The translations under genes were made by a program, and so were the position numbers. Under the pieces are notes generated by a model that saw nothing but the letters and a program-made list of their open reading frames with translations, made no database searches and was not told the origin of the DNA. This document shows positions 1 through 6,674 of a stretch of 24,397 nucleotides of DNA, piece by piece. Numbering within the stretch: the first letter of the stretch is position 1; every line of letters starts with the position of its first letter. The DNA comes from an uncultured Clostridium sp. (GTDB taxonomy: Bacteria; Bacillota; Clostridia; TANB77; CAG-508), in the NCBI GenBank assembly GCA_946008205.1, contig CAMGAZ010000002.1:1-24397 (forward strand), written 5' to 3'.

Positions 1-1
1 C

Positions 2-697
2 TACTTCTGTTTTCCCATAGCCAACATCTCCGCATAAAAGTCTATCCATTGGTTTACTAGATTCCATATCCTTCTTTACTTCTTCAATACATCTTAACTG
101 GTCATCTGTTTCCTGATATGGAAAATTATCCTCAAATTGTTTTTGCCATGGTGTATCTTTGCCAAACATAAAGCCCTTGGCATTCTGTCTTCTTGCATAT
201 AGCTCTATTAAGTCCCTTGCAACTTCTTTTAAATTGTTCTTTACTCTCGCCTTTGTGTGTTCCCACTCTTTACTTCCTAGTCGATTTAGTTTAGGTTCGC
301 CATCACCACCACCAACATATTTTCTAATATTATCCAGCATTTCTGTTGGCACGTATAATACATCATCATTTTTATATTTTACTTTTATATAGTCTTTGGT
401 AACCCCATCGGCTGTAGTAATTGTATTTACTCCAATATATATACCAATACCTTGGGTTTTATGTACCACATAATCCCCCGCTCTTAAATCTGCAAAAACG
501 ACCTTCTCACCTTGTTTAAAACTATCAGTATGTTTTCTCTTTTTAGGTTCACTTGCGATAAATTCGTCTCCTGTTATTACAAGCAAATTCAAATCATAAT
601 TTTCAAATCCTGATGATAAACTTCCATTTGATATTACTACAATTTTGTTATCTAAGTAACTCTCTATCGAGTTAGTGTATATCTTCTCTTCTAAGTA
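2..697 (-). pseudogene. mfd: Mfd, middle part after an in-frame stop (continues beyond the window)
   Basis: This stretch is the direct continuation of the mfd frame that stops at 698-700. Reading on in the same frame gives 232 codons with no further stop. They include the RNA-polymerase-interacting CarD-like domain (about 320-510, with AGDYVVHKTQGIG) and, at the window edge, the translocase Walker A motif GDVGYGKTEV (2-31). Mfd is the transcription-repair coupling ATPase that dislodges stalled RNA polymerase and recruits UvrA. No ribosome binding site or plausible start was seen just after the stop, so this half is probably not expressed on its own. Seen: frame continuity and domain order. 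Inferred: a nonsense mutation or a sequence error rather than two genes. The rest of the helicase domains and the C-terminal UvrB-like repressor domain lie outside the window. Confidence 0.85.
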
Positions 698-2014
698 TTA
701 AAATTTTTCAAAATATTTAAACTTAATTTCTTCTTGCTCTAGCAAAGATTCAATTTTCTTTGCTCCAGCATCATTTCCAGCTAATACAATTACCTTTTTT
801 TGAGCTTCTAACGCCTTCTTTACTTCTGTTGTTAAAATGTTAAGTTCACTTTTAAAGAAGTGCATATCTCTATATTTAAAGTTAAGCACATTAGATGAAA
901 ATTTTGTGCTTTTCTTATTGTCAAATAAGTCTGTTTCATATAAATAGATAAGTTCATTATTTGTACAATTCTCTATATCTATTTTTGAAATGTTACTTAT
1001 TGAATCTGGAATAGCTCTATCTTTTTCTAAAAGTGTTTCTATAAGCTGATTATTGTCATTAACAATATTTTCTTGCCTTACATTTATTTTATCTATATCA
1101 TCAAAAAATATTAAATATTTTTCATTTATATATTCCAAGAATGTTGATTGTACGTCGTAAAAGCTATTGAAGTATTTATCTATTTTATTTATGTAATTAC
1201 CTGTTTTTATAAGTTCTATGTCTTCTTGTATATTTTGTGCACTTTCTCCACTGGCATTATTTAATCTATTTTCTATCTTTTTGCAAATATCGTCTACATT
1301 TTTTGTCACTATTAATTCATGTGATGGATAAATTCTTGCGTCATCTAACTTCTTGTTTGACCTTTGGGATGTAATGCTGAAACTTCTTATTGAGTCTACT
1401 TCATCTCCCCAGAATTCAATTCTTGTTCCCTGAGTTTTGGTTGTTCCTATGTCTAAAATTCCACCTCTTACACTAAATTGTCCTTTTCCATCAACAATGT
1501 CCGCTCTCTCATATCCCAAATGTACTAATTTTTGTTTTAAATCCTCTAAATCGAAATTCTTTCCAACTTTGAATTCTAATACAGTTTGATAAATTTCATT
1601 TTTCGAAATCATCTTTTGCATTAAAGCCTCTATAGTCGTTACAATTATAAGGTTTTCTTTTGACTTCTTAGATGATTTTTCTTGCTCATAAATTCTATTT
1701 AGGGTTTCTATTCTCTCATATGGTAAATCTTTACTTTCTGCAACATAATCATATGAAGCAATTTCTCTTTTAGGAAAATATACTACATTATTTGTAAAAT
1801 ATTTTAAGTCTTTAGCTAGCCTTCTTGCTTGTAACTCATTATATGTTACAATGCACATGTTTCTATTAGAATATTGTCTTGTTGCCTCTAATAATTGTAT
1901 TTTCCCAACGCTAGATAAGCCCGATAATACTATCGGACTTATTTTATTTTCTATATCTAGCACATACTCTTTAAATTTTGGTAAATTTCCAAGTTCTTTA
2001 ATTAGAATATTCAT
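698..2014 (-). CDS. mfd: Mfd N-terminal part (UvrB-homology region), ended by a premature TAA
   Basis: These 438 residues match the N-terminal UvrB-like module of the transcription-repair coupling factor Mfd (domains 1a, 2, 1b and D3). Diagnostic stretches are the degenerate Walker A region near residues 30-40 (GLSSVGK), the segment around VVYFPKREIASYDYVAES, and the GGILDIG motif followed by RIEFWGDEVDSIRSF. In intact Mfd this module binds UvrA. Full Mfd is about 1150 residues, so the product as written lacks the RNA-polymerase-binding and ATPase domains. The ATG at 2014 lies one base after the stop of the TSCPD gene, so the two are translationally close and share a promoter. The stop falls in the poorly conserved linker before the CarD-like domain, and the frame resumes directly after it. 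Confidence 0.88.
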   Translation of the reverse strand: MNILIKELGNLPKFKEYVLDIENKISPIVLSGLSSVGKIQLLEATRQYSNRNMCIVTYNELQARRLAKDLKYFTNNVVYFPKREIASYDYVAESKDLPYERIETLNRIYEQEKSSKKSKENLIIVTTIEALMQKMISKNEIYQTVLEFKVGKNFDLEDLKQKLVHLGYERADIVDGKGQFSVRGGILDIGTTKTQGTRIEFWGDEVDSIRSFSITSQRSNKKLDDARIYPSHELIVTKNVDDICKKIENRLNNASGESAQNIQEDIELIKTGNYINKIDKYFNSFYDVQSTFLEYINEKYLIFFDDIDKINVRQENIVNDNNQLIETLLEKDRAIPDSISNISKIDIENCTNNELIYLYETDLFDNKKSTKFSSNVLNFKYRDMHFFKSELNILTTEVKKALEAQKKVIVLAGNDAGAKKIESLLEQEEIKFKYFEKF

Positions 2015-2015
2015 A

Positions 2016-2264
2016 CTATTCCTCTTTTATTTTTTCTAAGGCTTTTGCTATTTGGTCAGGGCATGAAGTTCCCTTCATTCCACATTTTATTCCTTTTAAT
2101 CTTGATATAACATCATCTATAGTCATACCTTTTACCAAACTTGATATTCCTTTTAAATTACCATTGCAACCATTTGCTACTTGTAGATTTTTTATTATAT
2201 TGTTCTCTACTTCTATTATTATTTCAGTTGAGCAAACTCCCTGTGGTCTATATCTATATTCCAT
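2016..2264 (-). CDS. TSCPD domain protein (TIGR03905-like)
   Basis: An 82-residue protein with the family signature TSCPDQIAKAL near its C-terminus (the family is named for TSCPD) and a cysteine-containing N-terminal half (RPQGVCSTEI, NGCNGNLKGIS). Its length is typical of the stand-alone family, which is related to a C-terminal domain found on some B12-dependent ribonucleotide reductases. No biochemical role is established that I can state. The ATG at 2264 is preceded by AAGGAAGT at good spacing, and a promoter lies at 2299-2327. It is the first gene of a two-gene unit with mfd, which starts one base beyond its TAG. Confidence 0.85.
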   Translation of the reverse strand: MEYRYRPQGVCSTEIIIEVENNIIKNLQVANGCNGNLKGISSLVKGMTIDDVISRLKGIKCGMKGTSCPDQIAKALEKIKEE

Positions 2265-2298
2265 ATTATTACTTCCTTAGTCTAAATTTTACCATATA

Positions 2299-2327
2299 AT
2301 AATACTACAAAAATGGCTAAAAATCAA
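2299..2327 (-). promoter_or_regulatory. Sigma-A promoter for the TSCPD-mfd unit
   Basis: On the minus strand a -35 TTGATT (2322-2327) and a -10 TATTAT (2299-2304) are separated by exactly 17 bp, about 35 bp upstream of the TSCPD start codon. Its -35 and spacer (TTGATTTTTAGCCATTTT) nearly match those of the plus-strand promoter at 2841-2869. Confidence 0.65.
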
Positions 2328-2346
2328 TAGTTTTAAAATACGATAT

Positions 2347-2375
2347 TTGATTTTTCTTCCATTTCGTGCTATAAT
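2347..2375 (+). promoter_or_regulatory. Extended -10 promoter of small unit A
   Basis: -35 TTGATT (2347-2352), 17-bp spacer, and -10 TATAAT (2370-2375) preceded by TGC, making an extended -10. Spacing and elements match the promoter of unit B at 2841-2869. It is divergent from the TSCPD-mfd promoter. Confidence 0.8.
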
Positions 2376-2383
2376 AGGTTTAT

Positions 2384-2403
2384 TGAGAGTGTTGTGTCTC
2401 TCA
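2384..2403 (+). promoter_or_regulatory. Leader hairpin of unit A
   Basis: An inverted repeat, TGAGAG/CTCTCA, with an 8-nt loop near the predicted 5' end of the transcript and upstream of the ribosome binding site AGGAGG (2413-2418). Unit B carries a different hairpin at the same place. It could stabilise the mRNA or bind a regulator; it does not cover the ribosome binding site. Confidence 0.4.
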
Positions 2404-2425
2404 TGTAGAATCAGGAGGTTTGTTT

Positions 2426-2785
2426 ATGACAGATTTACACAAAGAAAAATTCCTAATGAATGTTGATGGCGTTGTACGGGAGGTCTTTTTAGAGGTAACC
2501 GAGCCCTTGCCAACAAAGATTCACCCAAAAAGGACAGGAAGCGTTATCTCTTTAAGACTGTTACTTACAGAAGCCGATAAGGATATACCTAATCATCCTC
2601 GGCATTTTAGGCAGATTTTAGATCCTAGAATTAAAGTTAATAGAGAGTTGTGCCATGTAACACCTTGTATTGACATATCAGGCGATTCAGATTGGTTTGA
2701 GTTTGTCTATTTTGTTTTTGATTATGCTTATGGGCTTGAACTGTACGATGCCCTTTGTGACAATCTTTCCAAACGGGCTATATAG
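2426..2785 (+). CDS. Small protein of unknown function, unit A
   Basis: A 119-residue soluble-looking protein with no signal peptide or membrane segment, which I do not recognise. The ATG at 2426 is chosen over an upstream TTG (2420) because AGGAGG sits 7 nt before it. The C-terminal part (FEFVYFVFDYAYGLELYDAL) resembles that of the next gene (ACFFVSDFDYGLGLFSQI). Both also share a central hydrophobic strand, SVISLRLLL versus WLILLSISI, and a similar length, so they look like old paralogs. The gene has its own promoter and terminator and is a one-gene unit on the strand opposite to the flanking mfd and ftsH blocks. Function is unknown; an antitoxin-like, immunity or phage-derived role is possible but not supported by any motif I can see. 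Confidence 0.75.
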   Translation: MTDLHKEKFLMNVDGVVREVFLEVTEPLPTKIHPKRTGSVISLRLLLTEADKDIPNHPRHFRQILDPRIKVNRELCHVTPCIDISGDSDWFEFVYFVFDYAYGLELYDALCDNLSKRAI

Positions 2786-2792
2786 CCTCTCC

Positions 2793-2825
2793 AAAAAAGC
2801 AAGTGCTGCTTAGCACTTGTTTTTT
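2793..2825 (+). terminator. Intrinsic terminator of unit A
   Basis: A perfect 8-bp stem CAAGTGCT/AGCACTTG with loop GCTT (2800-2819), flanked by AAAAAAG and TTTTTT. The A-tract and T-tract make it potentially bidirectional. The sequence resembles the terminator of unit B. Confidence 0.88.
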
Positions 2826-2840
2826 ATTTTCTACTATTAT

Positions 2841-2869
2841 TTGATTTTTAGCGATTTTCATGCTATAAT
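2841..2869 (+). promoter_or_regulatory. Extended -10 promoter of small unit B
   Basis: -35 TTGATT (2841-2846), 17-bp spacer, extended -10 TGCTATAAT (2861-2869). It starts 15 bp after the unit A terminator, so the two units are tightly packed but separately transcribed. Confidence 0.82.
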
Positions 2870-2875
2870 ACATGT

Positions 2876-2890
2876 ATTGGGTTACCCAAT
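2876..2890 (+). promoter_or_regulatory. 5'-terminal hairpin of unit B transcript
   Basis: A perfect 6-bp inverted repeat ATTGGG/CCCAAT with a 3-nt loop starts 7 nt after the -10 element, that is, at the predicted first transcribed bases. It could be a 5' stabilising stem-loop or an operator overlapping the start of transcription. Confidence 0.45.
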
Positions 2891-2907
2891 TAGAAATAGG
2901 AGATTTT

Positions 2908-3261
2908 ATGACAGAACAAACTTTTCAAAAAATCGATGATAGAAAGGAAATTGGTGGAAAAAACCGGCATATTACACTTGAATATAGTGGTGTAAAACCA
3001 AGTGATATTCCCCTCCCAAATACGTGGTGGCTGATATTACTAAGTATATCAATTGATTCTGATGGTCCTATTGCCTCAGAGCAGTTTCACGTTATTCAAG
3101 AGCAGTATATGCCAAAGCTAGAAATTGATGGTTCAAAATGTAACGTACTCACTGGTATTGACAGGTCTGAAAAGTCAAATACATTTAAAGCTTGTTTCTT
3201 CGTATCCGATTTTGACTATGGATTAGGACTGTTTAGTCAGATTAAGTCTAAACTTTTTTGA
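2908..3261 (+). CDS. Small protein of unknown function, unit B (paralog of unit A)
   Basis: A 117-residue protein without signal peptide or membrane segment. The ATG at 2908 is preferred over the ATG at 2872: AGGAG (2898-2902) lies 5 nt before it, and 2872 sits almost at the predicted transcription start. The N-terminal half is hydrophilic, followed by a hydrophobic strand (WWLILLSISI), a middle region containing FHVIQEQYMPKLEIDG, and an aromatic C-terminus (CFFVSDFDYGLGLF) aligning with that of unit A. I recognise no catalytic motif. It is a single-gene unit with its own promoter and terminator. The duplicated architecture suggests selection for the pair or dosage; function is unknown. Confidence 0.75.
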   Translation: MTEQTFQKIDDRKEIGGKNRHITLEYSGVKPSDIPLPNTWWLILLSISIDSDGPIASEQFHVIQEQYMPKLEIDGSKCNVLTGIDRSEKSNTFKACFFVSDFDYGLGLFSQIKSKLF

Positions 3262-3275
3262 CTAGAGTCTCCAAA

Positions 3276-3305
3276 AAGACCAAGTGCATATTAGCACTCG
3301 GTCTT
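3276..3305. terminator. Bidirectional terminator shared by unit B and the convergent small membrane gene
   Basis: Stem AAGACC-A-AGTGC / GCACT-C-GGTCTT with loop ATATTA, T-rich downstream on the plus strand (3306-3316) and followed by TTTTT on the minus strand. It ends unit B and also overlaps the last codons and the stop codon (3291-3293, in the loop) of the convergent minus-strand gene. Confidence 0.82.
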
Positions 3306-3647
3306 ATTATTTTTTGTATCTTCTTTCCACCTGTCTATTTTTATTTCTCTATATTTGTCCATTACATCTCTATATTTAGAATATTCATCTTCCCATATCA
3401 TTGAAGGTACCTTTTCAAAAGCATCTGACATTTTTTCTGCTTCTCGTAGGAATATTATTTTTTCCTGTGGTGACATTTTATTGTATTTTTGCGAAAAAAT
3501 ATACAATTTATCTAAATCTTCATTTGCCTTTATAAAAGACCAAAAATCTTTTACTTCCATTCCTGCCATTTTGATTTGCATTATAGCAAATATAACTAAT
3601 GACACTATAATGATTATTAGTATTACAATAACTGCAAATGCTTCCAA
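3291..3647 (-). CDS. Small single-pass membrane protein downstream of ftsH
   Basis: 118 residues: an N-terminal membrane segment (about residues 3-23, rich in I/V/L) and a charged, probably helical cytoplasmic part of about 90 residues (for example YNKMSPQEKIIFLREAEKMSDAFEKVP). A TTG start at 3647 is proposed because AAGGAAGAG lies just upstream and the membrane segment begins at residue 3; there is no ATG before it. It begins 47 nt after the ftsH stop with no terminator seen between, so it is probably co-transcribed with ftsH. I do not recognise the family. Its place suggests an envelope role, perhaps as an FtsH substrate or modulator, but this is inference from position only. The stop codon lies in the shared terminator hairpin. 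Confidence 0.65.
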   Translation of the reverse strand: MEAFAVIVILIIIIVSLVIFAIMQIKMAGMEVKDFWSFIKANEDLDKLYIFSQKYNKMSPQEKIIFLREAEKMSDAFEKVPSMIWEDEYSKYRDVMDKYREIKIDRWKEDTKNNKTEC

Positions 3648-3694
3648 TTTTCTCTTCCTTCCTTTGATATTTACGATGCTTTATTTTAAAACAA

Positions 3695-5503
3695 TTATTG
3701 TTCATTAAATATTGCTTCGAATTCTTCTCCTGTTATTTTCTCTTTTTCTAATAGAACTTTTGCTACAGCATGTAATTTATCTTCATGCGTTTTTAATATT
3801 TCTATTGCTTTATTATAACATGTGTCTATTATTTTTTTCATTTCTTCATCTATTATTCCGGCTGTTTCTTCAGAATATGTTTTTTCCTGTGCGAAGTCTC
3901 TACCTAAGAATACTTCATTTTGATCAGAGCCTAAAGTTATTGTACCTAATCTTTGGCTCATACCATATTTAGTAACCATTGCATTAGCAATTTTGGTAGC
4001 TCTTTCTATATCGTTACTTGCACCTGTTGATATATCATCCAATATCAAAGCTTCTGAAGCTCTTCCACCTAATAAAGATATTATTTGTTCTATCATTTCT
4101 GTTTTTGACATGAATGATTTATCTTCTGTTGGCTGATACATTGTATATCCTCCAGCCATTCCTCTTGGAACTATTGATATTTCATGAACTGCGTCCTGTG
4201 TTGGCAAAAATCTACTTACAACTGCATGACCAGCTTCATGGTATGCAACTAGTTTCTTCTCTTTTTCACTTCTTACTCTAGTAGTCTTTTCTGGTCCCAT
4301 TGTGACTTTAACCATTGCATCTTCGATTTCTCTTTCATGAATTTCTTTTAAATTTCTTCTTGCTGCGAGCAATGCTGCTTCATTTAAAATATTCTCTAAA
4401 TCTGCTCCAGAAAATCCTGCTGTGTTCTTAGCTATTATTTTTAAATCAACGTCATCTGCTAATCTCTTTTGTCTAGCATGTACCTCAAGTATTTGTTCTC
4501 TTGCTCTTACGTCTGGAAGCGATACCACTATTTGTCTATCAAATCTTCCCGGTCTTAATAGGGCTTTATCTAGTACATCTGGTCTATTTGTTGCAGCTAG
4601 TACTATAACTCCTTCATTTGGAGCAAATCCATCCATTTCAACAAGTAATTGATTTAATGTTTGTTCTCTTTCGTCGTGTCCTCCTCCAAGGCCTGCTCCT
4701 CTTTGGCGACCAACAGCATCAATTTCATCGATAAATACTATACAAGGAGCCTTTTTCTTTGCTTCTTCGAATAAGTCTCTAACACGTGATGCACCAACAC
4801 CAACAAACATTTCTACGAAATCTGAACCACTTATTATAAAGAATGGTACTCCTGCTTCTCCAGCTACTGCTTTTGCAAGTAGCGTTTTACCAGTTCCTGG
4901 TTGACCTACAAGTAATACTCCTTTTGGAATGTGTGCTCCCATCTCTGTGAACTTTGTTGGATTTTTTAAGAACTCTACGATTTCTTCTAGCTCTTCTTTC
5001 TCTTCGTCTACTCCTGCTACATCATCAAATGTAACTCTATTTTTATCAGTTGGATTTAAAACTCTAGCTTTGCTTTTCCCGAAAGTCATTGTTTTATTTC
5101 CACCTTGATTATTAGCTCCACTCATTAAAAAGAACCAGAATATTAAGAATATAACTAATATTCCTATTGGTGTTAATAGAGTTAAGAAAATTCCCCATAC
5201 AGACTCAGATTTCTCTGTAACTGTTATTTGTCCAGTTTTCATGTCGTCTTGTAAATTATCCATTAAATTATCTACACTTGGAATATTTACTTTTTTCTCT
5301 ATGTTATCATTTTTCAACTTAACATTTGCAGAATATCCGTCTGCCTCTAGTTCTATCTTTTCAACTTGCCCCGCTTCTATTTTTGATATTAAGTCGGAAT
5401 ATGCAAGCTTTGTATTTGAATTTTCTAAAATAGTAGATATTGCTACTACTAAAATTATTCCTATTATTAGCCATACAGCCAATGTTTTTAAACTGTTTTT
5501 CAA
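3695..5503 (-). CDS. ftsH: ATP-dependent zinc metalloprotease FtsH
   Basis: A membrane-anchored AAA+ protease that unfolds and degrades membrane and some soluble proteins as a hexamer. Visible parts in order: first membrane segment (about residues 8-26), an extracytoplasmic region of about 75 residues, second membrane segment (about 105-127), AAA domain with Walker A GQPGTGKT (200-207), Walker B IVFIDEID, the second region of homology ending in RPGRFDRQI, and the zinc site HEAGH (422-426). The length of 602 is normal. Walker A has Q instead of the usual second P, which is conservative in position. The start is TTG at 5503, preceded by AAGGAGG; no ATG is better placed. A strong promoter lies at 5585-5613. 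The hpt gene often found between tilS and ftsH is absent. Confidence 0.97.
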   Translation of the reverse strand: MKNSLKTLAVWLIIGIILVVAISTILENSNTKLAYSDLISKIEAGQVEKIELEADGYSANVKLKNDNIEKKVNIPSVDNLMDNLQDDMKTGQITVTEKSESVWGIFLTLLTPIGILVIFLIFWFFLMSGANNQGGNKTMTFGKSKARVLNPTDKNRVTFDDVAGVDEEKEELEEIVEFLKNPTKFTEMGAHIPKGVLLVGQPGTGKTLLAKAVAGEAGVPFFIISGSDFVEMFVGVGASRVRDLFEEAKKKAPCIVFIDEIDAVGRQRGAGLGGGHDEREQTLNQLLVEMDGFAPNEGVIVLAATNRPDVLDKALLRPGRFDRQIVVSLPDVRAREQILEVHARQKRLADDVDLKIIAKNTAGFSGADLENILNEAALLAARRNLKEIHEREIEDAMVKVTMGPEKTTRVRSEKEKKLVAYHEAGHAVVSRFLPTQDAVHEISIVPRGMAGGYTMYQPTEDKSFMSKTEMIEQIISLLGGRASEALILDDISTGASNDIERATKIANAMVTKYGMSQRLGTITLGSDQNEVFLGRDFAQEKTYSEETAGIIDEEMKKIIDTCYNKAIEILKTHEDKLHAVAKVLLEKEKITGEEFEAIFNEQ

Positions 5504-5584
5504 AGTTTCCTCCTTCTGCTAAAGCTATTTACATTCTTTAACATTTTATCTTTATATTATCCATCGTTTTACTCAGATATTTTG

Positions 5585-5613
5585 ACTATATCATATTGTC
5601 GCCTTTATTTCAA
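5585..5613 (-). promoter_or_regulatory. Promoter of ftsH
   Basis: Minus-strand -35 TTGAAA (5608-5613), 17-bp spacer, -10 TATAGT (5585-5590) with an upstream TGA giving an extended -10. It implies a leader of about 75 nt before the TTG start, so ftsH can be transcribed separately from tilS. Confidence 0.75.
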
Positions 5614-5675
5614 TACTTTCCGGCAAAGTTTATTATTACAAAATGATAACAAATTTGTCATTGCTACGGAAACTA

Positions 5676-6665
5676 TTAGTTCTGCTCTTCAAAATATATT
5701 TTTTTATTTCGTACTGTTATTTTAAAATTTTTATTTGGCATTAAATACTTGTTTCCTATATTATTTCCACATAATGTTATAATATCCTCAACATGTTTCT
5801 TTTCTATTCCATTTGCACTTCCAAATATTTTTTTAGTAATATATAATATTAATCTAGTTTTTATAACATGTTCCAATGAATTAAATTTTTTTAAGTCCAA
5901 AATTATGCTTTCGCATTTTTCTTCTATAAGAATGTTAGAATAAGTATTATTTGTAACTTTTTCCATATATTCTTCTTCATTCAAAACAAGTTCCGATAAT
6001 CTATCCATTGTTTCAATAATATTAGGATTAAATTCCTTTTGTATATATGGAATAAGTTCATTTCTTATTCTATTTCTTGTATATGTATTATCGTTATTAG
6101 ATTTATCATATTTAGGATATAATTTATTGTCCTCGCAATATTGTTCAATTTCATTTCTTTTGCATTTGATTAGCGGTCTTATAAATTTGCCCTCTCTATA
6201 TGGTTTAATTCCACATAGTCCAGAAATTCCACTGCCTCTTAATAAATGCATAAAAACAGTTTCTGCATTATCATTACAGTTATGCGCTATCGCTATTTTA
6301 TTTGCATTAACTTTCTTCGAAACTTCTTCAAAAAAATTATATCTTTCCTTTCTTCCCGCTTCCTCAGTTCCGATTTTTTGCTTTTCAGCTATTTTTATTA
6401 CATCTACAAATTTTATATAACATTCAATATTTTTACTTTTACAATAAGCTTTTACATATTCTGTTTCAGAATTTGCCTCTTCTCTAATCATATGATTTAA
6501 GTGTGCCACAACTATTTGCTTGATTTTTAATTGTTCCTTGAGATACACTAAATTATCCAGTAAGCACATTGAATCAGGTCCACCTGATACTGCTACTACA
6601 ATAATATCATTTGGATCTATTAAATTGTATTTTTTTATCGTATTTAATATTGTTTCTCTTACCAT
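5676..6665 (-). CDS. tilS: tRNA(Ile)-lysidine synthase TilS (short form)
   Basis: Modifies C34 of the tRNA-Ile CAU anticodon to lysidine using ATP and lysine, switching it from Met to Ile decoding. The N-type ATP pyrophosphatase PP-loop SGGPDS is at residues 27-32; further family motifs include VVAHLNHMIREEA, a segment with GTEEAGRKERY, and the NDNAETVFMHLLRGSGISGL helix region. At 329 residues it is shorter than the forms of about 430-470 residues: it has the catalytic domain and the middle domain but ends without a recognisable C-terminal TilS_C domain. Short TilS proteins of this kind exist in other lineages. The ATG at 6665 lies 9 nt after the dnaB stop with AAGGAAAT in front, indicating one operon with dnaB. 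Confidence 0.93.
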   Translation of the reverse strand: MVRETILNTIKKYNLIDPNDIIVVAVSGGPDSMCLLDNLVYLKEQLKIKQIVVAHLNHMIREEANSETEYVKAYCKSKNIECYIKFVDVIKIAEKQKIGTEEAGRKERYNFFEEVSKKVNANKIAIAHNCNDNAETVFMHLLRGSGISGLCGIKPYREGKFIRPLIKCKRNEIEQYCEDNKLYPKYDKSNNDNTYTRNRIRNELIPYIQKEFNPNIIETMDRLSELVLNEEEYMEKVTNNTYSNILIEEKCESIILDLKKFNSLEHVIKTRLILYITKKIFGSANGIEKKHVEDIITLCGNNIGNKYLMPNKNFKITVRNKKIYFEEQN

Positions 6666-6674
6666 TTAATTTCC

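Noticed and set aside
698..700. Stop-codon recoding (TAA read as an amino acid) to explain the continuous mfd frame
   Set aside because: TAA is used as a normal stop by many genes here (for example tilS, dnaB and the GGDEF gene) and no other gene has an internal TAA.
2872..2907. Upstream ATG for unit B
   Set aside because: It lies at the predicted transcription start, lacks a ribosome binding site, and overlaps the 5' hairpin.
5641..5661. Palindrome ACAAATTTGT and flanking AATGA/TCATT after tilS as a terminator
   Set aside because: The core is a palindrome without room for a loop and no clear U-run follows.
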